A stretch of 64,000 bases of DNA, from the NCBI RefSeq assembly GCF_022458985.1, contig NC_061783.1, positions 5,486,413 to 5,550,412 of the forward strand. The letters are read 5' to 3'. Within the stretch, counting starts at the first letter, position 1; every line of letters begins with the position of its first letter. Of the stretch, positions 27,261 to 39,367 are shown piece by piece. This DNA is from Mugil cephalus (lineage: Eukaryota; Chordata; Actinopteri; Mugiliformes; Mugilidae). The notes beneath the pieces were generated by a model. That model searched no databases. It was given only the letters and a program-made list of their open reading frames with translations, and was not told where the DNA came from. The position numbers were made by a program, and so were the translations under genes.

Positions 27261-30200
27261 TCCAAACTGAAAAAATGTGGCTATTTTATATTTTGTTTAC
27301 GATTCAAAATGTATTGTACTCCTGTATCTACTGTATTATTATGCTTGTTATATCATGAAGAATGGTTAGCTTAGCATAGCTAAATTACTCTATTAAAGCT
27401 CTAACTTTCAGTGCTTTCATTGACTTTACAGCTTGTTTCAAATTATAGATCATTTCCCTAAGTCATTCAAACGGTCTTCTTTACGGAGCGGTTGGCATGA
27501 CAACTGGAAAACACCATCATGTCGCATCCTGTTTCTATAACGAAGAACAAAGAATGACTAACTAAAACGAAACTTATACATAATATTGCCACTTGAGCAT
27601 ACATCAGTATTATTTTAGCTACATAAAATGACAGAAACCGTCCTTGAAAAAAAAAATTTTAAGTGTATTTTAGTCCCCACCTGCTAACATGCAGGGGGTG
27701 GAGCTTATGCCCTTTACTGCAGCCAGTCACCAGGGGGACTTTGGAGGAGCAGTTCTGCCATCTGTCTTGATACTTGCCTATGATTCTGATACACCAGTAG
27801 TATATTGTCAACATTGGATGTTATAGAAAGGCCTCAAGGGTTGTTGAGTGTGGCTTCCTGAAATCTGTCTATAGTTTTTTTTTTCAACACATTCACAGGT
27901 GTTGATAGATGTGTTTTGTGGTATAGGCTAAGACGCAGTCAGGCTAGCTTATACTCAGCTACTCAAAGTTCAACACAGCAGACATAAGATGTCTCATTCC
28001 TCTCAAAGAAAGCAAATTAGCCATTTCTCGACACGTCCACAGATTCCTCACAAAAATAGTTAAACATTGGACCAGGTCAAGGGCTTGTGTCTCAACGCAC
28101 CGTCTTTTGAAGATATCATTCTGTGGTGACTGCCCTAGGTCGAAGGCCTATTCTCTGCCTGTCTGCTTAAAAAGGAATTATATATATTTTTATCCTGTGT
28201 CGCTATGCTAAGCTAGTCTAATTATGTTCTGACTGCTAGAAAATATATGCACACATGTTTTAGTAAAACATCAGTCTAATATCAATATGAGCCTTATCCC
28301 ATTCACCTACTATGATAATATCTGACTTCCTATAAGTTGCGTAATAATATGAATTGATTCAAATTTTAACAACCTATCAGCGCATCCTAACATATTGTGT
28401 GTCATTTCAGGGCACTTGAACACATTGTGAGGTCAAGAGCTTAAAGTGTTACAGAGAGAAACCCTACAATTTCCCCCTGAGCAAGCACAACGTGGTGGTT
28501 TAAACCATGCTGAAGCTAGTTAGCACGGGTTAGCAGCGAGGGCTGCTGTTACATGCAACCGTGTGACCCACAGCAGAGCACAGTGGAGCTGTGATGGGGG
28601 ATGGGCAGATTACTTTGTCTTACACCATGGTGATGATGTCTCTCTCTCTCTCTCTCCCTCTCTCATGCTGTCTCCTTTTCTGCGCTCAGGCTCTTCCTTT
28701 TACACCAGTAGATATAGTAGGTTAGTTCATGCCATAGACTGCTTCCAGATAACACCACTGAGCCGTGCCATCTGCCTTTCTCTCACCGATCACAACTAAC
28801 TATGTTGTGCACACATTATAAAAGATGTTTTGGCATTTCAGCGCATCTTCAGTCAGTTCCTGATTTAAATATTAGTATAACACAATGTCTCTTCAATATG
28901 GAAAAAAGAAAGATGCCACGAGGGAATCCCTCAATTTGAACAGAGGTCCCTGAATTATTCTGTCATTCTGACAGAAGAACAAAACCCCTTAAAGAGCTAA
29001 ATATTGTAAAAGTAAAATTCCAGTCTATAGGCTACATGATCTGACTCATCTGATGAAAATTCATTCGGGTAACCATCATTTCTCATTTCTGACGCAACTT
29101 ATGAACTCTGAGCTTTTGGGAAAATTTCCATTTTGAGGTTGTGTATATCACAAGAGGGAAAATACATTGGGTGATACGTTATTTGCATAGTGGGTCATAC
29201 AGCTTCCTTACAGAGCTCACGAGATGCTAAGCTAGGCTAACAGGGCAAATCTGAAGGTAAAATCACACGCTATTATTGCAACGCATCAAACCTTTGTGCC
29301 AGCATGTACTAAAGCAGTGTTTATTACCTGCTTTTAGTACCCGTTACATCCAAATATAGCCATCTGAACTGTTCATTACTGCCGCTTGTTTTACTGATTC
29401 ATATTTTCTGCTGTCATCCGTTACTTTCAGCTTTCTTCAGATATCCATCTACTGTCTTCAGCTGACGATCTCAAGTGGCAATTTATTTCTGTTTTAATAT
29501 ACAGCATTCTTCACTATCAAGTGGCTAATTAATTTGCAGCTACTTTAATTTTTAATTCATTACCCTTTTCATCTGTTTCATTCATTATATTATGTATTTG
29601 CACTGGTCACTTATTTCAATTATTCATGGTGATATCATTCATTTGCTAACTTCTGAATCATCCATAAGCTTGTAACTGTTTGAACTGCCGAGCATCATGT
29701 CAGGATATATCCATCAGTTTCAGTCCACCTCTCCGCTCGCTTGCTTAGTAAATGCTCCTCCCCCGCTATTCAGATTTTGCACACTTAGTGTGGCTTCATT
29801 ATTTCCAGGTATAGTTTTCTTGCACATATCAATCTTTGCTTTAAAGGGACATATTAGAAGGCTTACAAAGGCCTGATCGTTCAGACGTGCTGTTAGACTG
29901 AGTGTTAACAAACTGTCAGTGTGGAGGGTCTTTAAGTGGACGGCGTTCACATGTAACAGTTTATACTATGATGATATTGTTATATGATATGAGTATATGA
30001 TAATATAATAAACACAATATATTATAAATGCATCATATTCACACACTCATTAGTTTATCCATTAGTTATTCATTATTTAATTGAATTAAAATAATTAACC
30101 CTTATCACTCTAACTTAGAGAACAACTAACCCTCCAAATAATATATATTTTTTAACCCAATTCTGACATGCACCGTACAGAGTCTGTCGAATTACTGCAG

Positions 30201-31664
30201 AGAATGTGGCACCGTGTGCAGAACACAGACGCTCTCGCTGATTTGATTTGGTGCAGCTGACCAGAGCAGCACAGCGAGGAAACGTTACTTACATGACATC
30301 ATGAGCTACTTAATGTGCAACGGTGCACTGCTCCGATCGGGGCTGCATCGCGGCGCTCCGCGTGGCGGCAAAAATACTTAGCATATGCAAACTTTACGTC
30401 GTGTTTGGCTTTTCCTAACGAGTTTACCAGACGTAGGTGCACTGATGCAAAGATGACACGTTATAAAACACACTGACGCAGTGGTCATGTCAGTTTTGAA
30501 GCTGATATCTGAAATTATTATTATTATTAAAATTATTTGGATCTCAAACATGATCCTGGCTGGATTATAAAACGCAGCATATAGTAGATCCACATCCATG
30601 CATGAGCAATAATGTTGTCTTTGTTTCCAAATGAACTGTCTCTATTCTAATTCACCTTAAGGTGTCCATTTTTGTGTGACTGGGAAATTTCAGTCCGTTG
30701 TGCTGCGTCTTAGTTAGTTATTTTCCTTCTATTTCTCTAATTTGACTTATATAATCCTACAGTAACTGATTTCCCAGGCCAGTGTTTTCAATAAGTACTA
30801 CATTTCTACAATAATTAATCCACTTGGATGATCAATGATTGCAACTATTAAGTTGTGAGATAATCTTGACAGGTCACAGATTTAATAAGGAGCCATGTTA
30901 GTACTCTCCAGGTTTTAACTACATCTATTATGTTTTACATCAGGATCCGCCATTACTGATCCAATCGCCTCTCTGCTGACATCTCATCAGGAGGCTGCTG
31001 TCGCTGCTCAGAACCTTTCAGTCTGTAGACAGAGCCCACAGTAGTCCACTTGTTAATATATAACAGTGGTGTTTTGGAAATATGACAGCTCAACAGGCTT
31101 GCGGTTAGGTTATTGGTATTCACAGCAAGGCAGAGAGGGCTGAAAGCTGTGGAAGTTTTTAGAGCATTCTAAGCTGCAAGGAGGAAAAAAAGCAACACTG
31201 AAAGAGAGCACAGGTGAATTTTATAATTACTAAACCGACAGCCACAGATGCAGTCATTGTTTAACTTAGAATTTAGACTCGGAATTACAAATGCTTCAGT
31301 TTCTTACGTCAGTTTCTGTAAAGGATGATGATTTAATGGAATATTTGGCGGCTAAAAGCTTCTTCTTCTTCTATATCCCTCTGTTTAATTACACATAGAC
31401 CAATATCAGAAGTACGAACAGATTACGCTGAGCGACTCTGGATAGTCTGGATATGGTAAGGATTTTCTATGCATGGACTTCAGTACTAACCTCCATTTTG
31501 GTCACGATTCTTCAAGCTACAAAATAAAAATCATGATTTTAGCTGATGCACTCGTAGTTTTCAGAAATCTAACTCGAGAGATGTGACATCATTCATTTGA
31601 AATAGAAACATTAACTTAAGAGTAATTACGTTATATGATTTGATTCCATTAAACTGTACTTTGA
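27261..31664. other. Long intergenic stretch without a recognised gene
   Basis: AT-rich sequence. Seen: a CT microsatellite (28639-28663), AT-rich block 29965-30160, and scattered gctaagctag motifs of repeat origin (27370, 28205, 29225). No supported exon, RNA gene or complete transposon. Confidence 0.5.
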
Positions 31665-32022
31665 GGGCGGCCCAGCGGCTCGGTGGTTAGCGCTGATGCC
31701 TTCGTCCAGCTCGGGCCTTTCTGGGTGGAGTTTGCATGTTCTCTCTGTGTCGGCGTGGGTTTTCCCCGGGTACTCAGGTTTCCTCCCACGTCCAAAGACA
31801 TGCTCGTTAGGCTGATTAGTGACTCTAAATTGACCCGAATGGTTGTTTGGTTGTTTGTCTCTGTGTTAGCCCTGCGATAGGCTGGAGACCTGTTCAGGGT
31901 GTACCCCGCCTCTCACCTGATGTCAGCTGGAATAGGCTCCAGCAACCCCCCCCCCCCCCCGCCCCCCCCCCGCCCCCCCGACCCTAGTGACGATTAAGCA
32001 GTAGTAGAAGATGAGATGAGAT
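31665..32022 (+). mobile_element. tRNA-headed abundant fish repeat (SINE-like), near full length
   Basis: Begins gggcggcccagcggctcggt with tggttagcgctgatgcc, resembling a tRNA-derived head with a box-A-like tggttagc. The conserved body follows: gagtttgcatgttc, gtgggttttccccgggtact, cctcccacgtccaaagac, gtgactctaaattgac, gagacctgttcagggtgtac and aataggctccagc, then a C-rich tract (31949-31979) and a gattaagcagtagtagaaga tail. The same body recurs at 18760-18958, 8180-8215 and 59668-59745. Its formal class is not decided here. Confidence 0.8.
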
Positions 32023-32266
32023 AAACTGTATTTTACAGCATCAAGCATCACATACACTAATTGGGAAGCCTATGGACTCACAAGGTGGCTCTGAAATGCT
32101 GAAAAGCTGTCAACATCATGTTCAGGTCTGCTTTGTTTCTCAGCCACTACAATGGAAAGTCCAGTTTCTCCACAAAATGCTGACCTAACACTGATATATA
32201 TATATATGTCATACTGGCCATCCTTTTGCTCCTCGTAGCACTCAATGTCTGCAAATTATGTATTCT

Positions 32267-32281
32267 GGGGGGGGGGGGGGG
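32267..32281. repeat. Poly(G) run
   Basis: About 14 consecutive G, possibly also an assembly weak point. Confidence 0.8.
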
Positions 32282-32486
32282 TTGTTTGTTTTTTACAAAG
32301 TGGTGGGATAATTGTTTGGCACGTATCTGACGATAATGAGAGAAGTAGATTATGGTAATCGGCTTTCAAATTTTCTACGGAGGTTTCAGTACTTTTCTTT
32401 AATCAGTAAGTGGAGTAGATTTGTCCGCTGTGTAGCAGCAGCCCTCAAAACTTTGGCAACTTAAAAGATGTATGTATACTTCCACC

Positions 32487-32615
32487 GATCAGGCATAACA
32501 TTATGACCACCTTTATAATATTGTGTAGGTCTCTCTCTCTCAGAACACTGGATTATCACAACATGTTGAGTGCTACTTACTTCTCCTGTCAGTGGTCATA
32601 ATATTATGCCTGATC
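32487..32615. mobile_element. Short inverted-repeat element (MITE-like), GATCAGGCATAA family
   Basis: Left arm GATCAGGCATAACATTATGA... (32487-32510) and right arm (32592-32615) are 24 bp long and match at 23 of 24 positions in inverted orientation; whole element 129 bp. The ends are those of a very common fish repeat, here with most of the interior deleted. Confidence 0.8.
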
Positions 32616-33665
32616 TATGTATATTCACTTGGATGAATATTAGAACAAAATGTGGCCAAGCTCCAATCTGTAGGTAGTAGTACTGGTGCCTGTGTCGTTC
32701 TCACTCTCTAATGTGTTTGAGTCAGCTGTTGTTCAAGCAGAGATGTAAAGAGACCTGTTTCTGACGCTGAAACACGAGTTGACGCCATGAAGCTGCGCCA
32801 CGCTGATGCAGTCGTCAGCCTTGAAGGCTCACTGCCCCTCTGCCGCGTTTATCTCATTTAATTATGCTGAGAGGACAACATCCGAGCAGAGCTCTGGTAC
32901 ACGCTGAGATATGGCTCTGTCGTGTGGGAACATCAGCGGGCAACTATACCCCTGTGCCCCCTCTCATAGAGACCAATCTCTCCATCTTCCTTTCATTCAT
33001 TGGTTAATTACATTACTCATCTCTCCCCTGGCCTCAGCTGTGTCAATGGAACAGCTGGGGTTGTTCCTGGAGCACAGATCCTGGGAAACATAAATCAAAC
33101 CTCCTCCTGCTGCCATCGACTGAGACACAGTGAAGGGAAGGGAAGGGAAGGGAAGGGCAGACCCTTCTCTCGTCCCCTTCTTTATTCTTGCCTCATTCAT
33201 GCAAATATTACTGGACAGGGAAAGGAGTTTGAATGGTCTGTCCTTGGTTTGTTGATTTCTATCTGAGCTCGAAAAGGTCTGTGATACCGTCGCCCCTCCC
33301 CAAAGCAATAGCCACAGATGTGAAAAATGACTGACAAAAAAATGTTTCCTCTAAATCTAAATCAGCTACTCGACTATCTGGGTGATTACAAGGCAGACAC
33401 TGTGCAATGGTGGTAACCTCCCAAACTTCTCCATGAGGAACAATCTGATATCTAAACACGGCTAAACGGCCTGCCTTGTGGTGCTGGTGCTCAGAATGAG
33501 GCTCAGGCCTCATGTTGTGTCCTGGCTCTTGCGCCGATGTTTCTCCAGACATTAACTAGGAATTAGCCCCATCCACAATTAAATTGTACGCCATCTCATT
33601 CTGTCACAAAGGCTTAGGGAGAAACAAGCCTTGATTAAGTGCTTCTTGAGAGGAGCCAGGGGACC
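32616..33665. other. Intergenic; (GGGAA)n microsatellite
   Basis: A GGGAA-type pentanucleotide repeat lies at 33131-33157. No gene recognised. Confidence 0.5.
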
Positions 33666-34309
33666 GAGGCCCCGTTCAGATCTAGCATTAACATCCGCCC
33701 TGGGCAGTCCGATCACATGTGACCAGTTTGAAGTAGATGTATGAGTGGAGCTTTGGCTCATTCATCAGAAAAAAAGACAACACGACTATTTATTCTGAAT
33801 GATCGCCTGAAAAGGACAAAGCTCTGTAACTGACAACCTTTTGAAATATTCTGTTTGCAGCTGTTAACTAAACAAATAAAGAATAAAATTAAACAACGAT
33901 GAACTAATTAAAATTAAAATGCATTTTGTTATTGATGCAGTCATAGAAACAGAGTAAGGAGCCGTATACTGTCTTCATGTAGCTCTTTTTTAAAGAGATT
34001 GTAATCTGAGAAGTCTCTAAAATACCTAAAGTCAGGGTGGTAATCAGTGAATAATAACTTAACATGTGTGCCTAAGTCATCAGGCACACACAAAAACAGC
34101 AGTAGTGATCTATTAGAGACAGCAGCTGTAAAGATATTCTGCTGTGCCCCAAATGATGTTGGTGCTTGTTTGCATACAGAGCACCAAACTGTGATCGGAT
34201 CTCAAGGGCTGGCCGGGGACACATATGGAGATGTCTTTTAACGCCAGGTGTGAGAGCACGTACTAAAGCTGCGATCAAATCGCCCAGTTCGGATGTTGAA
34301 TGGGGCCTC
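33666..34309. mobile_element. Candidate non-autonomous DNA transposon with GAGGCCCC inverted ends
   Basis: Left end gaggccccgttcagatctag and right end (reverse complement) gaggccccattcaacatccg form a short inverted repeat. Sub-terminal gtccgatcacatgtgacc and gtgatcggatctcaagg echo each other across the element. The cccgttcagayctrg...attaacatccgycctggg wording is familiar as a fish repeat. No transposase seen; target duplication uncertain. Confidence 0.5.
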
Positions 34310-36650
34310 TGACCGGCCTCTGGGAACACACCCCTGTTTGAGAGAATAGCGCAAATCTCTTTTGAGTTGCATCCTTTGAAAACAGTGCTTGTCTTCGCTC
34401 TGACTTTAGCTAAGAGTTAGCTCAGTCTCACCTGTCTTAATATCAGAGAACACAGGAGCACAGCTACTTTCCATCCGTATCCTCCATCTACACCTTAAAC
34501 ACGACTGCTCCGTTACTCTCTAGAGGCCTTATCTCCCTGTAACAGTGAAGCAGATGAAGTGCACGCTCCGTCTCATTATATTTTATAGATGGCTACCATC
34601 AGACAGAGGCCACAGTAGCTTGTTCAATGTAGTATTCTAGCGTAAGGTATGTAACTCCTTTTGATTTCACTCTGATCACTTCCATGATACCTTCAGGGGG
34701 TGAAATGTTTGATATGGGATCTCGTTGGGGAGGTGGTGGAAGTGTGGGAAGAGGAAATGGTGGGACAGGTGCTCCGTGGTGGTTGTACATAGTTGGAAAT
34801 AGCTGATTGTAGCGGTCTGGCAATGCCAAATGACATGTTCTCCAGCTTTTCTGATGGTGCCCTTAGGTCTACCCATAACACTAGGTGTTATTATTATTTT
34901 TTAACATGTTTAAGTTGTGTTTCTTCTCTGGACAGCTCTAATGGTCTAATGGTAATGGAATGGTCTGCTTTTAACCACTTTTGGTTTTCAAGCCGAATCT
35001 ACTGAGATACCAAGCCGACAAGTTCAGCAGTCAAAAAACGAGGCCAGTATAGTGCTGATATTTACAGTTGTTAAGTCCTAATCCACGAAATCCGTCTCCA
35101 CCTTAAAAACAAACACGCTAGAAAACTCCACAAGACATGTTTTTTTTAGTGGAGTAGAAAATTGAGAGAGTGCTGGAGTCTTTACTTGAACTAATTTGAT
35201 AGCAAGTTATTCCACAGGTGGGCTGAGTTTTTCCTCAAAGAAACAGATGTGGCTGCATTTTAACAGCTGGCTGAGTGACCTTCTTGGTGCCCACTACATG
35301 ACTGGAATGTGCTGCATTACACACCACTCTTTCATTTTTTGGCTAAGAGTGATGAAGCCTGTCATATCCCACGCAGTAATCCTTACATCTAGCCTCTGGA
35401 TAAGGTTTAGCACCAATAGTAACAGCAGAGCATTTCCAGTAGTGACGGTGTTAGCTGTGGCATTAGACATAGTAGAAGCATCAATAGCAGAAGTACAAGC
35501 AGAAGCAACTCTATTTATAATGTTACAAGATCTGTGGGACAATAGCACACTTTGTACCATGTAGAACATAATCTGTTAACTACCTGTTACATTACTTTTG
35601 CATTACTCCGCAGCAATGGCTCAGACAACTGCAATGCGCATTTTTTATGCTTAAAAGACTCAAGTTGGCTTTGGCAAGAGGTTTCCTCAAAAACAAAATG
35701 GAATATGGAAAAAATATATAAAAGACATTGGTCTTCCTAACAACACAGTTTACAAATATGAATACTATATAATTAGCCTGGAGGACAGACTAAATTCAAA
35801 TGTGGTCTGGAATCCCTATTTTGGGAACTCGTTTTGCTCCAGTGTGGTGATGGATAGGAATATAACAGTGACCATGGATCATGAAGTTGAATTTGTTTAC
35901 AACACAATGGCTCTGATTGGTTGTAGGACTATCTTGCATGCAGGGGGAATATTTTCTCTGTATTGGTAGAAACGCGTCCCATAATGGAATCCCAGTGGAG
36001 TGTTGGCCTCGCCAGGCCAGCTAATGGTAAAAATAATAACACAGGCTTTCAAGACTAAATGACATCAGAATTACACTCAAGTCACTCACTCACTGAACCA
36101 AAGCTTTAAAAGAGTCCAGCTTGTTTGACGTATTTATCAATAAAGTAGTGGTTATAGTTCACGAAGAGTAGTCTCTTAAATCATTTTTAGATATCTGTTT
36201 TACTTGGTGTTACATCTCCTGTTTCTGCTTTGTACCTTGGACAGTTTCTGAGAATTTTTGCTGGAAATTGTGTCCAGCCTCAGTTAATTGCTTGAACTTT
36301 TTTCATCAACCTTTGACTGTTAACAATTTTCTTTGTTTTTGGTGTGGTGTTCCAACATTTTTTTTTTTTTTTTTTTTACATTTTTTTAATAGTTGCTTCT
36401 TGTTGTCGAAAACTGCCTCTGGTATTCTACATTTTGGCCCTTCAGTATGAACTGTATCGTTCCCTGGATAGAGACTCTCCATTAGTGCAATAGACAGCCC
36501 CACTGTGTTGAATGTCATGGATATATTCTGCATGCGAAACACAGTGTGTCTCAGACCTTCCAACCGACAAATGGGATAGATCTCAAAACAACATTTGATG
36601 GAACTCTCAACAGTGCACTTTTCTATTCGTATTACCTGCAGAACAAGACT
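34310..36650. other. Intergenic, nothing recognised
   Basis: AT-rich sequence with a long poly(T) at 36358-36378. No supported gene. Confidence 0.5.
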
Positions 36651-36676
36651 TTATTATATATATATATATATTTATA

Positions 36677-36735
<59 letters not shown>

Positions 36736-36737
36736 GT
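36651..36737. repeat. (TA)n microsatellite
   Basis: About 85 bp of nearly pure TA with few interruptions. The open frames across it (YIYIYI runs) are artefacts. Confidence 0.95.
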
Positions 36738-37499
36738 TTCAATGAAATACATCAGAGCACAACATTTGGTAGTCAGCAGTGGCATTTTCTCTCTTCCTTC
36801 AACCTCTGCATTTTAAATGTAAGCATTATGACAGCAGGAAGTATCTTTATTGTCCAACACAAGGGCAAACTGCATGTTGGTGGCCTGATGCTGACTGTAT
36901 GCTTACACAGCATATTTCTTTCATATGTACTGTATCTTTGACCAATATCACATATCACAGCACTGCATGCATAGGCTAATCAAGTGCTTCAACGCGATGC
37001 ATTCTTCCTGAGTAAAGTATTTAGAGAAATAAACGAAAAGCTCAAAGCAATGAATTGTATTTTGTACAATGAGATTGGAAAGCCACAACAAAAGGCTGGT
37101 CTCTGTACAAAGGGCAGAACACTTTCCAGTGGCACCTCTCTAGACTAACTCAGTAGCTGAAATGAAGTCTAGTCTGCGTGATACAAAATGCCAGTGAGGG
37201 TGGAGAAGAAACTGTCCCTCTGGGTTGGTAAAGAGCACTTCTCCAACATCTGTGAAAGTCACATCTTGCTGCTTTTTTCTGAAAATCTAATTTTAGCTGC
37301 TTGATCAGGGTTGGCCTGAGCTTCACATAGGGTCTACTCAGGGTCTGGGCGCAGGTTGCACTTTAACGTTACATTCTAGTCTGTCCAAGCAACGAATACG
37401 AAGTAATGTGCCTATACAACACTTTCCACTAACTCTCAAGCTGCATTTCCATTTCTTAAGCAGTGAGAAAAAAATCTTTACATACATTATATACATTAC

Positions 37500-37715
37500 T
37501 CACTCACCTGTATATATGGTTTCACCTGTACATATGTTTTCATCGGTAAATATTGTCCATATGTTATAAAAGCAACCTGTACCATACAGCTTGTATACCA
37601 CACTATTTATCCTACATGTGCTGCTTATTGCACTTCTGGTTAGATTCTAAACTGCATGTCACTGCTCTGTACCTGTACACGTGTAATGACAATGAAGTTG
37701 AATCTAATCTAATCT
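37500..37715 (+). mobile_element. 3' tail of an L2-like LINE
   Basis: The run ttgcacttctggttagattc, aaactgcatgtcactg, then gtaatgacaatgaagttgaa ends in (TCTAA)n: atctaatctaatct. This is the standard 3' end of a fish L2-type LINE with its simple-repeat tail. Only the terminal ~200 bp are present. Confidence 0.7.
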
Positions 37716-37727
37716 ACATAATTGAAT

Positions 37728-38864
37728 TCAGATGTTCCAGTCACTTCCATGGTTCCACTGGTGTATAAATTGAGGCTCATAGGCATGCAGACTGCTTCTA
37801 CAAACATTTGTGAAAGAATGGGTGGCTCTCATGGTACTGTGATAGGATGCCACAAGTCCAGTCATGAAATTACCTCACTACTAAATATTCAACAGTCAAC
37901 TGTCAGTGGTATTATAACAAAGTGGAAGTGATTGCGACTGAGAGCAACTCAACCACAAAATGTCAGGCCACAAAAAATGACAGAGGGGTATCAGTGGATG
38001 CTGAGGTTCATAGTGCACAGAGGTCACCAACTTTCTGCAGAGTTGATCACTACAGACCTCCAGACTTCATATGGCCTTCAGATTAACTCAAGAACAGTGT
38101 GTATAGAACTTCATGGAATGGGTTTCCATGGACAAGCAGCTTCATCCAAACCAAACATCACCAAGTACAATGTAAAGCGATGGATGCAGTGATGTAAAGC
38201 ACAACACCACTGGACTCTAGAGCAGTGGAGATGTTCTCACATTTCTCCATCTGGAAATCTGATGGACCATTCTGGGTTTGCCAGGAGAATGGTACTTATC
38301 TGACTGTATTGTGCCAAGTGTGAAGTTTGGTGGAGGGGGGGTTGTGGTGTGGGGTTGTTTTTCAGGGGCTGAGCTTGGCCCCTTAGCTCCAGGGAAAGGA
38401 ACTCTGAATGCTTCAGCATACCAAGAGATATGGGACAATTCTGTGCTTGTGGGAACCTGTTGGGGATGAACCCCTTCCTGTTCCAACATGACTGTGCACC
38501 AGTGCACAAAGCAAGGTCCATAAAGACATGGATGAGAGAGTTTGGTGTGGATGAACTTGAGCGGCCTGCACAGAGTCCTGACCTCAACCTGATATAAGAC
38601 CTTTGTGGTGAATTAAAGCAAAAACTGCGTGCCAGGCTTTCTCGTCCAACATCAGTGTCTGACATGACAAGTGCACTTATGCAAACAGTCAAAAAAATAC
38701 ACTCCTAACTCTTGTGGAAACCATTCCCAGTACAGTTGAAGCTGTTAAAGCTGCGTCATATTAAACCAACGTCGTATTAAATCCTATGGATTAAGAATGG
38801 GGTGTCACTTAAGTTCATAAGCGTGTTAAGGCAGGTGAGTCAATACTTTTGGCATTATAGTGAA
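37728..38864 (+). pseudogene. Decayed Tc1-like transposon with transposase remnants
   Basis: Reads as a Tc1/mariner transposase broken by frameshifts and stops: N-terminal helix-turn-helix part LNIQQSTVSGIITKWK (about 37884-37931), LQINSRTVCIELHGMGFHG (38084-38136), a DDE-core segment VVWGCFSGAELGPL (38340-38380), then the stretch ending QHDCAPVHKARSIKTWM and the SPDLNL motif (38574-38592) in another frame, where a stop replaces the usual I/PIEH continuation. The right end (aatacttttggcattatagt, to about 38864) matches Tc1 inverted-repeat wording. The left inverted repeat is gone, replaced by a LINE tail. Not functional. Confidence 0.85.
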
Positions 38865-39250
38865 TATAGCAGTACCAGCCAACAATAATAATACGAGCAG
38901 TAGCACCTCTACAGTTGCACCTGTGGTAATATAGAAGGTGATTTCAGGAGCGTCAGTAGTATTACTACCACCACTGTATCCAAAGCTGAGGGGTAGAATA
39001 AGTATTTGAAATTATCAACAGCATTAGTGTGTGCAGTAATCTAGGTATAGATTCTAGCCAAAGCATTTGTTGCAGTATGTTTTGGAAGTCGATGGTAGTC
39101 ATAAGAGTTGGTGGTATTATGCTGCCATAAAAGCTATTCTGAGATGGAGTTGAGAAAAACTCTACTCACAATATGTGAATAAAACTGTTGACCAACCAAC
39201 TGAACAGTCAGAGCAAGCTAACATCATAGGCTAACACCACGGAGAGCGTA

Positions 39251-39367
39251 CCTATGTTCCCCTATGTTCCCTAACCCTGTCCCTAACTCTAACCCTTTTT
39301 AAAAAAAGGGTCCTATATTCCCCGGTCACATACAAAGTGGGGAACATAGGACCCGGGGAATATAGGA
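39251..39367. repeat. Compound inverted repeat (CCTATGTTCCCC)
   Basis: cctatgttcccc (39251-39262) pairs with ggggaacatagg (39339-39350), and cctatattccccgg (39312-39325) pairs with ccggggaatatagg (39353-39366), with telomere-like ccctaaccctg/ctaactctaaccc and a TTTTTAAAAAAA palindrome between. The whole 117 bp can fold on itself in two ways. Confidence 0.7.

Noticed and set aside
36546..36941. 131-aa frame with YIYIYI repeats
   Set aside because: Translation of the TA microsatellite.
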